Assembly: GCA_033239005.1 (NCBI GenBank) | Contig: BSQZ01000006.1 | Span: forward strand, 3,091,501 to 3,155,500 | Length of the DNA: 64,000 nucleotides | Source of the DNA: Lamellibrachia satsuma | Lineage: Eukaryota > Annelida > Polychaeta > Sabellida > Siboglinidae | Direction: 5' to 3' | Part shown: in pieces, positions 50,001-62,000 of the stretch | Numbering within the stretch: position 1 is the first letter of the stretch | Layout: each line of letters starts with the position of its first letter | The notes under the pieces: model-generated | Seen by the model: only the letters and a program-made list of their open reading frames with translations | What the model was told of the DNA's origin: nothing | The model's database searches: none | Program-made: the position numbers and the translations under genes

Positions 50001-53000
50001 AGAACATATATTATATGTCTCATATTGCAATCTCTCTGATGAATGTTTCTTACACAATTTAAATATGTATGTGAGTCATTATGTACAATGTCACATTTTG
50101 TTAATGTTTATTGGGTGCAATTGATTTTGTTTTCAGCATGGTTACATTTAGTCGAGAGTATCGGTCTGTCATCAAAGCATGCACAGAACACATCAAAACT
50201 GAACTCGGTGGGTACCCTCACTTGGATCTGAGTTTTTGTTGAATGTGGGGCAAAGTGTTGTGATTCTGCCAATTGAGAACTTGTTAAATTAAATACATTT
50301 GTAAATAAGGTTGTTTCTGAAGAAATGTTGTCAGTAGTGGGTGTTTTATTGTACTACGCATTGACTGGTTTTCTTGTTCTTGTTAAGCTTAGTTGGCTCA
50401 GGATTATAAAATATGAATTATTTACAGGTTTGTATGTTCCTTGTCCGGCCATGTATTTAGAAATGTGACTAGTTAGTGACTGTAAGCTGTGATATACTAA
50501 TTTGCAGTTTCCATATAGTTTAATAATATAATAAAGTTAACCTCATTGAGATCTTTAAGTAGTATACATGACACTTATTGGGGTTCACTTTCCTCAAGAA
50601 ATGTATTGATTATGTTTACCATACACTATCTTAATCCATTAGGCCCCAGGATTTTATTAAAACATGCCACCATGTTCCCAGGATTTCTTGCAATTTCGAG
50701 CGATTTACCTTCTTGTGTTCAAAAATCTGTAGAAAAAACTATTCAATATTGACAATTACAAGTTGTGTTTATTTTGAAGAGTAGTAGTTTCTCCACAGGC
50801 ATGTATACATAGAAATAGGATATATTAATAAAATGTTGACATTTGATCACAATTTGCAAAGACAAAATGGTACATCTGTTAAAACTTTTTGACAATGATC
50901 CCATGCTATAACCCTATGCAGCTCAGCGAAGAAAATGTAGCTATATGTGTTAGCTTTGCACCACTGAAAACATTATAAAATTCTGACGGTTATTTTTCAG
51001 GTTAAACCATATTTGATCATGACAAATATAGAAATAAAAATTTTTGAGATAGCATGAACAAAACTGACGAAAATCAAGATTTCCGAAAGGGCAACACATG
51101 CACGTAATGAGCTGTTGTTGTTGCAAAATGTATCCGCTAGGGTGTGGCAAAATTTTGTAGCGTTTAGTTCAGTAGTTATTTGCCAGGATTTTTTTTAATA
51201 GAGGGTCCTGTATGCGGCCGTTCCAGGACTGCACAGAGCGGCCGGCCGCAGCCGTTGTGGGGTCTAATGGGTTAATGAAACAATTATTATTCATGATCCA
51301 AATTTTAGTTCACTGGTAACGGAATAACTAAGTTTTCACAGAATTAGAATTTAATTGGATTTTAAATTCAGTATTACACACACATATTTTGAAAAGGGAA
51401 AGTTAAGCTAAATTTTACAAAAATAACTACATTTGGAGAGCTGAAAAGTGGAATTTAAATTTGTCCAAACTGACAGTCAACAACATTGTTTTGCTACAGT
51501 AGATTTAACCTGTTGCTGTTGCTTGACAGGTAATCGACGGCACAGGACAATAGCAGGCACACAACAGCAGTGGCAGCTGCAGCTGGCCATGTTTGACATC
51601 ATAGAACTCATCTGGAGTCTGTGTGAGATTCTCTTCATCGAGGCCTTACCTGGTAAGTTGAATCTTTTTATTATTTGGGTAATTGGTAGTGATAACACAT
51701 TGGTCATGATAATATACTTTGCCCTGCACGACTTGACCCCATGCTGATAAACTCTAATGAACTTCTTAAAAAAATATTGCACTGGTACATTCTATTTTCA
51801 TATAGCCATAGAATGCGCAGCTGTTTTTAAAAAACGTTTAAATATGTAAGGTATAGTTTATTGAATCAAACGCAGTTATATTTGATAAGATCTACGTACT
51901 AAATTTTACCCTAGTAGCCAGTTGCTAGGGCAGTTTACATTACTCAGATAAAACATGTATTAGTATGCTGAGACTTCCTTAAATCAGCTGATCACATCTT
52001 GATGAAGAGTGGACAAGAATTTCTGGTAAATTACCAATTTATTGCTTTAACTGTTCAGATGTTATTTATGAACCCATATAATAAATACCATATATAGAAA
52101 TACTTGGTTTTGTGCACTCGTTGCTTTAGAATGTTGTAAGCTTCCAAGCTCATCCAATACACATTCTGAAGCTACTCATGCATCAGTATCATTCAGTAAG
52201 GGTATATTAATGGAAAAAAAACTGTTCGATGCTGTATGGTTAATTGGCTTTATCCTGTTAACTTACTATTTAGAGGAATCTGTGTCCTACACAGACATTG
52301 ACAGGACATGTAGAAACATTGTGTTACAGGTGGCATAGTGCTCACCCAGCTACTTGACTGGCTGCGTGTGCACTTTGTTGAGTATGACCAGATGGCCCTG
52401 GACATTCTGAAGGACGATGTGCCAGAGGTCAATCCGAACTTCTGGAAAGTCGTATGTTCACTCACTTTACAGATTGTTTTTTTAGTTGTTTTATGCGAGG
52501 TTTATTTTACAATTACCTTTTTTACATGTATTAAATTTAATTGTTTTTTTTTTAAATGTCTATAGACAGATCTTTAGAATAATTGATTTAATGTTAACTC
52601 AGAGTGGGCAAAGTGTGAATAATATCAACAGGCACAGTGAAAGTAGGTGAGGTGGGAGGCCTGTCCCAATGCAGAGTAGACAGTGGGAATAATATCAGTA
52701 GATGAAGTGGGATACCCCCTTCCACTATGCAGTATAGTGCAAATTAATTTATGCTGTCAATTTGCGAATTGAATTTGAATTGATTAAACATTATTTTAAT
52801 TGAATTTGAATACATCATGTAAATTGGAATTTAGTTGATAAAATTAATTGACCCTAGGTCTGAGTGCAGGATATTCTGTATCTGTGAGCATCTTGTCATC
52901 CTTTCACTGCAGATCTATAGTTTTGTGCTGCAAGGTCGTACGGGCGATGCCATCCATCTTCTGTCAACTCACCCGGCCCAGAGGTCCGCCCCATTTACCA

Positions 53001-56000
53001 GCGTTGTTTCACTGCTACGAAATATGCCACAGGTAAGTGTTCCGTCAGCAAAAAGATGGTTTTCTAAAATAAAAATGCTAGGAATTGTACCTGGTTATCT
53101 ATACATTATAGCGTTGCTTATAATGTACTCCGAGAATAAATACATCATTGCCCTTCAAACGCCCTCCTCAATTGATTTAGCCCATTATTGTAGTTGTTGT
53201 CACCGAGCCCATTGTTGTATTTGTTTCACCAAGTCTGTTGTTGTAGTTGTTGTCACCAAGCCCATTGTTGTAGTTGTTGTCACCGAGCACACTGTTGTAG
53301 TTGTCACAGAGCCCACTGTTGTAGTTGTTGTCACCAAGCCCATGTTGTAGTTGTTGTCACCGAGCCCACTGTTGTAGTTGTTGTCACCGAGCCCACTGTT
53401 GCAGTTGTTGTCACCAAGCCCATTGTTGTAGTTGTTGTCACCGAGCCCACTGTTGTAGTTGTTGTCACCAAGCCCATTGTTGTAGTTGTTGTCACCGAGC
53501 ACACTGTTGTAGTTGTCACAGAGCCCACTGTTGTAGTTGTTGTCACCAAGCCCATGTTGTAGTTGTTGTCACCGAGCCCACTGTTGTAGTTGTTGTCACC
53601 GAGCCCACTGTTGCAGTTGTTGTCACCAAGCCCATTGTTGTAGTTGTTGTCACCGAGCCCACTGTTGTAGTTGCGGTCGACTCAGCTAGTGGCAGAGTTT
53701 GAGATGAGATGGCGCCACTGGCAGGAACAGTGTCAGCAAAGACTGGAGGACGGAGAGTTCGCCTCCGACACACACATGGAGACTATCTGTCGGGTAGGCG
53801 ACTATGGCTCTCACTTTCTATTCTGCCGTCCATTGGATGAATGGAATAATCTAATGCATCACGTTTTGTAAGTTACATAGCTGCCAACCCTTCCATTTTC
53901 CCGTATTCTTTCTGGTTTCAAGTCTGAGTACGGAAATACAAATTTGCCTGTCATATCCCATTTTCTGAAAAATTCTGCCCAATCATTTTTATTCAGTTGT
54001 TTTTTTTCCGATCCGTATTCTACAATGCAGATGTCCCACCGTGCATGCATGAGTGGCTGCTTCACTTCCGGTTTCTTTGTTGAGCGCTCGCGGTGTGAGA
54101 TCAGTACTGCGTTGCCGATCATACATGCAGCCGAAAATGTAGTCAACAAATCAGCCCAAAAAATCAGCAGTTTTGTATTTGTGCAAACATCATGGCTGGG
54201 TGACAGCTACGCTTTTTTCACGGTTTATCAACATTTCCTATAGAGGGCAGAACGACAACGCAGCATGCAAAGTTTTTAAAACATGCGCAGAATTCAAAAG
54301 CTGAGAAATCGTGTGCAATTAAGAACACGGTGAAAATCAGCCAGTGCTTTTTGAGAGCCTAGACATTCTTAGTAGTTTCAGTACTTGCATAAAGTAGACC
54401 TGTTCTGTATTTTTTAAGATAAGTGACATGAACTGGTACTTGTTGTGAATTTGCTGAGAAATATGGATAACAATGATAACACTTATGTTAGGGTGAAATG
54501 TTATTCCTGTTGACCGAATCATTAACGCTCACCCCTTAAATTTCACCTTCAACGCCTGTATGTGCATACCACGTGCACACGCAGGCCCTGAACTAACCTG
54601 GGCTGGAGCGTGCGCAGCATGTGCACCATGCACACGATGTTTTACAGTATCGAGACACCACATGTAGCTGTGTCATACTGTGTTGACAAAAGTTTGGCGA
54701 GTTCATTATATCATGACAAAAGTGTATGTTGAAATATTCGCGTTTCTTTTGTATATAGTTCATAGTTTGACTCTGTATGTCTGTCTGTTTCCTCATGTCA
54801 TCGTCAGTTTCACATGCATGGACTCACGGGGATGGTTCGTACATAAAAAAAAAATTTATTCCCAGGGGTGGAGTTATTACATATGTGGACGTTTGACGTA
54901 GATTACATAACTCAGAACAATAGAAGTTTGTAGTTGTTTGCATGCTATGCATGTTTTTTATGATTATTCGTAATTACGTGATCTACGTCAAACATATACA
55001 CAGGTTCCTTTGTATGGTACGAATGCTTTGTGAAACTGGCAGTTGGGCAAACTGTCATTGGAATTTCCCTGCCAAAACTTGACTGGGTAGTGCAATGATT
55101 GATCAGCTAATGCAGTGGCTGCCTTTTCTCCCATGCAACGCCGGGCAACTTGGCTAGTTTATAATACTTATTGAACTGGTGAACTTACAGATCCTGTCGG
55201 GAGATGACAATGCATTTGTGGATCAACGGGAAGTTTTGGGTAACTGGTACTGCATGCTGATCTCTCGACTCCTCTACCAGCACCCCACCGTCAAGTCCTT
55301 CGACCTCCAGTATCACACGCAGGTCAGCGTAGTGTTCTCTGGTGGCTTGCATGCACACTAGATTAAATGGAGCACCAACCTTAGTATTTTCTCTTCGCTC
55401 CACTGTTTTTAAACTGCATCAGTGACTAGGCACTAAGGACAATATTTGCAATGTTTAACAGCAATTGCAATTATTAAAAATTGCCACCAGTTTCCAAATA
55501 GCTATCTTGATATATGTTATATTATATTTGTCACATTAAAGAGACCTCTAAATTATAAAACAATCTTGTTACCTATTGTATTAGGTGTGCAATACCTATG
55601 TATTAATAATTATCATATCATTGAATTATGATACTAATTTGAGTCAACTTAATAATTTTTTACTAATTCTTTTTGTAGTGTTTAGCTATCTGATCACCTT
55701 TCATTCGGTGGGCTAGCTATAGCTTCGATGTAATGTGGTTAGTTTTTAAGGTTTCATTGGTTGTAGTTCTGCATAGATGCGTACGGTGGTCACTCCCATA
55801 TGCAGCCAGCAGACAACATTATCCTGGCTGCCATTGAGTTCGACATTCACCACGTCATCAAAGAGAGCAGGTGACTAAGTCTAGCCCTTTAGGCATCCTT
55901 CCTCAAATACGTTTTCCACTTGTCTCGTTTAACGCTCATTTCGTGAAAAAGATTACCTATCTAATATTGACTCTGAGCAGGTTTTTACCCAGATATGCAG

Positions 56001-59000
56001 CCCGTTAAAATTTTTTATTAATTTTATTATAATCCATTATAAGATTAAGATGTGCTTGCTCGTTTGTCCAAAGTTGTTATTTAGATTTTGTGAGATCATT
56101 GGACAAATATTAAGGGGAGATACCCAGGTGAAATGGCAATTTTTTACAAAAATACTCAAAATGTGATTCTGTATTCTGATAGCTTTGTATATTTATTATC
56201 CAAGTTTTACAGCAGTTACATACCTCTAAATCACTTTTATTTATGGATAAAGCATACCTCTTTCAAGTAATTAATCCGTTTTTCAATCTTTGACGGGCGT
56301 TTGTAAAAAACTGTGTTTTTCAGTTTGGAAACATCATATCACTGGTTATAAAGATGCTACATTAATGAAGTTTTGATTGATGTACTCATTATTGTTCTCT
56401 TTGTGCAACTATGAAGAAATGTTGTTTTTTATCAATAAAAATGTAATATGTTTTATATGAAATAATGGCAATACATTAAACATCTATTCATAGTTGCATA
56501 GCATGAGATGGTGTAAATAAGAAACTGAAAGAATTACGTTGAAGTCCTATCCTTCTGGGGTGTCTCCCCTTAAATGTTTGACCGGATTAATTAACTTATC
56601 TTCTATCAGCTGTCTGTCAGTTTTGGTTTTAAACATTCGTTTACACGATCAGTAGATAATTTGTTACAATAATCTGTCGCAAAATGTTTTTAATATAACT
56701 TGTTATGTTTTCTTTGTTCTCATGTTTTACTACAATGGTGCGTTGTTTCAATTGTGAGTTATTCTAATGGTGAGGCATATTATTTCAGCTTCAAATGTGA
56801 GTTATTCTAATGGTGAGGCATATTATTTCAGCTTCAAACGCGAGTTATTCTAATGTTGAGGCATGTTATTTCAGCACGGCCTTCAGCAACTGGTGGTTTG
56901 TGGCCCACATTACAGACTTGCTCCATCACTGCGACAAGTTGGAGTCCCAGACCCTCTAGTGAGTAGCAGCTACAAAACATGCACAACCCCCCCCCCCAAC
57001 CCAAGTAATGAAAGTTTACAACAGTTCAATTAAAGGTACAACATCTCACTGTTTTATCATACAATTCTGGACTAGCTCTAATGTTGTAAACTGTTCAGCC
57101 ATCTTGGCTTTTTTTTAGCTAAATACAAATTGCTTTAGCCAAATTTGTTACATACCTCAAGACAACAACAAATGCTCATGTATTCTGCATGCTTTTTAAT
57201 ACTGGCAATGAAATTGGCTCAAATGAGTAACTTTTCTTTAGCCAAATCCGATGCCATGTAGCCACCGTTAGCGCTAGCCTAGCAATTACGATATACAATA
57301 TACAGTCGCGCCTCGTTATAACGCGGTAGTCAGGGTCCACGACTTTGGACCGCGTTGTAAGCGAGGCGCGTTAGGTGTTCCCATATCTGCCACCAGGGAG
57401 CTACTAAACAACAGCGATTGCTGCCCGCTTGCTGCACCAAGTCCATGAACGCTGTCGAAGCCGTATGACTATGTGCTTGTAGCACTGTCCTATACGCCAA
57501 CATGCAGTTTATGGAACTTATTAAACTTTTTATGCTAGCATCAACGTGTATTATTTTTAAATGTCACACCCTGATGATTCTTGAACTGAATAAAACACAT
57601 GTACGTATATAGTTATACCTTAGGGAATAGATCTGTATGACTGGACCAAGGCAATAGGCCTACGAATCGAAAATAATAACCAGGATCTGAGCAGCCGAAA
57701 ACATATATGATTTGACAAACGTAGCATGTAAGCTGATAAAACACAGAAAACAACAATAGGTAGAATTAATAATTGTTTCACTTTGTCTTTGAACCGATCT
57801 CCACCAAAGCACAAATTTGTTAAGCACCACTTAACGTCGTATTTGTTTGCGCACCGGTAGAGCCTTGGGTTAGGAGTTTGGCATGTTGGTTTCGCGAAAA
57901 CAATTAAATTTAGGATGTAATGGAAGCATGTCATTTCACCTAAGTGTTATGTTGGTATTGCATACTAAATGCATTTAAAACTCTTTATCTGATTCATACG
58001 CGAGGCGTATTTGTGAATCTCGATTGCAATTTACAAACCGTCGAAACGAAGCGCGAAGCCAGCGACAGCGATTGATGTTGGCGACAGCGCAAGACAAACA
58101 ACACATTGATACTTGTTCGTTGACATTGTTCGCCTAATGTTTCTTGAGAATTGTCAAAGCAATTCTAAATAGGTTTAAGCAGGCCCATTTGACATTTTCC
58201 CCTGGCGGCAGAAAATCGGGGTCCACGACCGACCGCATTATATCCGAATCCGCGTAATAACGGGGCGCGTTATAACGAGGCGCGACTGTAACCTACATTC
58301 TGAGATCAGGTCTGCCCAAATGGGTTTTTTAATGCACCATAATTTTTTGTTTAATTTGTCTAGTCTGTTTCTGAACATTCACGAACCGCTGTCGACAATT
58401 TTCAATACCTGATATTTGCCTACCCCCGAAAAAACATTTAAATTAAAAAGATAATGGTCAAATTATGCAATGAAAAAAATTTTTTGGTGGTCAGAGTATA
58501 TATATGCCGAATTCTTGGTAGAAGCTGTGCTTAGATGTTGGAACAGATGTTTCACTAAAGGTTCCATTTCCCTGTTTTCTTTACAGCTTTGGTGCGACGA
58601 TGAGGGAGTTTCTTCTACTCGAATACGCAACCAGCTTAATGTCTCATCACAGGTGAGTTCTGTTTCAACATTCTGACTGACTTGTCTTCGAAACACTTAT
58701 TCAGCACCATGGTTTTAAATTACATCTGAGAGTCATCCATAATTAAATTTTTTTACCCGTCTCAGGCTCAGGCTCATTTCGTGAACAATTGAACCTATCC
58801 AATATTGGCTACGACATTAATTTAATTTTGACATGGTCTGGTCAAACTTTTGCAAAAACAAGTCAGAAAGATGGAAGAAAAGGCAAGACCTTATGACTCC
58901 TAGCACTACCCAGTCAAGTTTTGGTCGGGCAATGGCAATGATATCTTCACGCCACAAAAATCATGTACAAATGATGGTTTCATGAAGACACAGATCACGT

Positions 59001-62000
59001 AACCATGGTTGAAACACATATAGCGTTGCTAACAGTTGCACGTAACTATTGTTCTGAGTTACATAATTTACGTCAAATGTCCATACTGGTTATATATAAT
59101 ACCCTACCCCTGGGGGAATTTTTTATTTGTTTTAATGTACCAACCACCCCCATGGACCCCCGGGCACGGCTACAAAATTTCAAAGATACGAGGGAACAGA
59201 CAGACAGTCACAAACTACTTTATTATATAGATAACAAGGTTATTCACTTTTGCAAGTTATCCGATCTCACGAGCAACGTCAGTTCTTTCAATGATTTAAT
59301 GTTAACAAAAGTTTGCAATCTTTTGTTAAACCGACTACACATATTACTTTTGTTAAACCGACTACGCATATTACTTTTGTTAAACCGACTACGCATATTA
59401 CTTTTGTTAAACCGACTACGCATATTACTTTTGTTAAACCGACTACGCATATTACTTTTGTTAAACCGACTACGCATATTACTTTTGTTAAACCGACTAC
59501 GCATATTACTTTTGTTAAACCGACTACGCATATTACTTTTGTTAAACCGACTACGCATATTGCTTCACTATTTACACACAACAGATTTGAACATCAACAA
59601 ACCTGATTCGCGATGGACTAAATCAGTTGAGGAGCTGCTTCGCTACTTTATATATGTTGGGATCTGGTGTTTTGTACTAGCAAATGATGCCTTAGGCTCC
59701 ACTGGGAGCAAAGGAAGAGGATTGAGTGCATGACAGTTGTAAGCAAAACATGCCTCTTTCTAATTAATATTTACAACTTCGTACATCTGGAGACCTTTGG
59801 TGGTAACTGGAACAGCATTTAGTGACCAGATGCTGCTGATTTAGCCCAGGTAATATTCTGAACATAACTCTTAGTAGATTTATTTATTAAGCTATTGGTA
59901 TTCCATTCAGTTTGCATAAGTAAATAGAATGCTTGGAAAGTATTTGAATTTCACATGTTGCAGGGTATTCATTTACATTCTTGTTTCAGTCTGTGGCAAG
60001 TGGCTGTCAGTTACCTGGATTGTTGTCCACAGTTTGGCAGGTAAGACTTAGCATTTGGTAGGTTATTTGCAGTTAATGAATGAACACATCAGATGACATG
60101 AATGAACACATGCAGTTAATGAATGAACACATCAGATGACATGGTGTTCAAAGGTGGCTGGGCAGCTTGCACATCAGTTAATGAATGAACACATCAGATG
60201 ACATGGTACTAATGTGGCTGGGCAGCTTGCACATCAGTTAATGAATTAACACATCAGATGACATGGTACTAAGGTGGCTGGGCAGCTTGCACATCAGTTA
60301 ATGAATGAACACATCAGATGACATGGTACTAAGGTGGCTGGGCAACTTGCACATCAGTTAATGAATGAACACATCAGATGACATGGTACTAAGGTGGCTG
60401 GGCAACTTGCACATCAGTTAATGAATGAACACATCAGATGACATGGTACTAAGGTGGCTGGGCAACTTGCACATCAGTTAATGAATGAACACATCAGATG
60501 ACATGGTACTAAGGTGGCTGGGCAGCTTGCTCATCAGTTAATGAATGAACACATCAGATGACATGGTACTAATGTGGCTGGGCAGCTTGCCCATCAGTTA
60601 ATGAATGAACACATCAGATGACATGGTACTAAGGTGGCTGGGCAGCTTGCACATCAGTTAATGAATGAACACATCAGATGACATGGTACTAAGGTGGCTG
60701 GGCAACTTGCACATCAGTTAATGAATGAACACATCAGATGACATGGTACTAAGGTGGCTGGGCAACTTGCACATCAGTTAATGAATGAACACATCAGATG
60801 ACATGGTACTAAGGTGGCTGGGCAGCTTGCACATCAGTTAATGAATGAACACATCAGATGACATGTTGTTCAAAAGTGGCTGGGCAGCTTGCACATCAGT
60901 TAATGAATGAACACATCAGATGACATTGAGATGAGATTTTTTTTATTTAACCATTGTGTTTATTAACGTCATGACATTCGCAAACAGCTATCAACAGTTT
61001 CCTACATTTATGGACAAAGTGTATCGTGGTCGGGTGTTCGTGGTACCTGATGGGCATATCATTCACTCCTGTAGAATTATGTTCGCTCGGCACGCAATGT
61101 AAACATAAAATTCAGACCAAAACATTCAAATTACACAGATAACCAGAAACCTGGGAGTAACCTTCGACTGCGTCATGTCCCTCGAACGACACGTGGCAAA
61201 CATTGCTTGGGCTGCATACTATACCACCTGCACAGCGTTGGCCACATTCGTCGTTATTTAAGCCATGAGCACACGAAACAACTTGTACATGCCCAAGTCA
61301 TCTCGCGCATTGACTGCTGCAATAGCCTCCTGAATGGACTATCAACGACTTTAATTGAAACTTCAGCGAGTACAAAATGCCTGTGCACGTGTCATAATGA
61401 TTCGCTCAAAACGCGACCATGTCACGCCCTGGCTTCCAGTAAAATGCCACATCACTTTCGAGACCCTACTTTTCACTTTCAAATCCCTTCACAGACTCTA
61501 TACCTATCTGCACTTCTCTCTTCTTGTTGCCTGACTCGTTCTCTAAGCTCCTCCGACAAGCTACTCCTTAAACAACCAACTTCCCATACTAAAATCGGAG
61601 AACAAGTTTTCTCTTGGTCAGCTCCAATGGCATGGAATGAACTGACCACCACAATGCAGCAATGCACAAGTGTTGAGTAGTTCAAGGTGGCTCTGAAAAC
61701 ACCTTTTTTAAAAATTATTTTGGGTTTAATTAATTAATTATATTAACTATTAACTTTATTGTTTTTATTATTTTATCTATTTATCCATTTATATATTTAT
61801 CTATTATGCATGTACTTGTTATCCATGTTTTTGTTTTTTAACTGTTTTACTTAGACAATATATTTTATTCTATTTACTAGCAATAATTGCAGATTTATGA
61901 ACATTAGTATTGAAAATGTGTATGATTGTATTTAAAAGTATACAGAATTGTACAGCACCCCAGAACAATTATTTGGATGGGGCGCTATATAAGAAATCTA

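Larger units (their letters stand above)
58745..59640 (+). repeat. Dispersed repeat copy with a nested Helitron and an internal minisatellite
   Basis: Same family as 25575-25960. The left part (58745-58880) and right part (59242-59640) flank the Helitron-like insertion. The right part carries the 27-bp minisatellite. Confidence 0.65.

Noticed and set aside
49670..50023. 117-codon minus-strand open frame with repeated [12 protein letters not shown]
   Set aside because: 36-bp minisatellite translated in its open frame.
52835..53702. Open frames rich in VVVVVTEPT and CSCCHRAH on the plus strand and TTTTVGSV on the minus strand
   Set aside because: Frame artefacts of the 27-bp minisatellite; only the NUP85 exons at 52913-53032 and 53686-53793 are real here.
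59005..59733. A 242-codon plus-strand open frame, the longest uninterrupted one after coilin exon 2
   Set aside because: It runs through Helitron DNA and the 27-bp minisatellite within a NUP85 intron; the length comes from a repeat period divisible by three.
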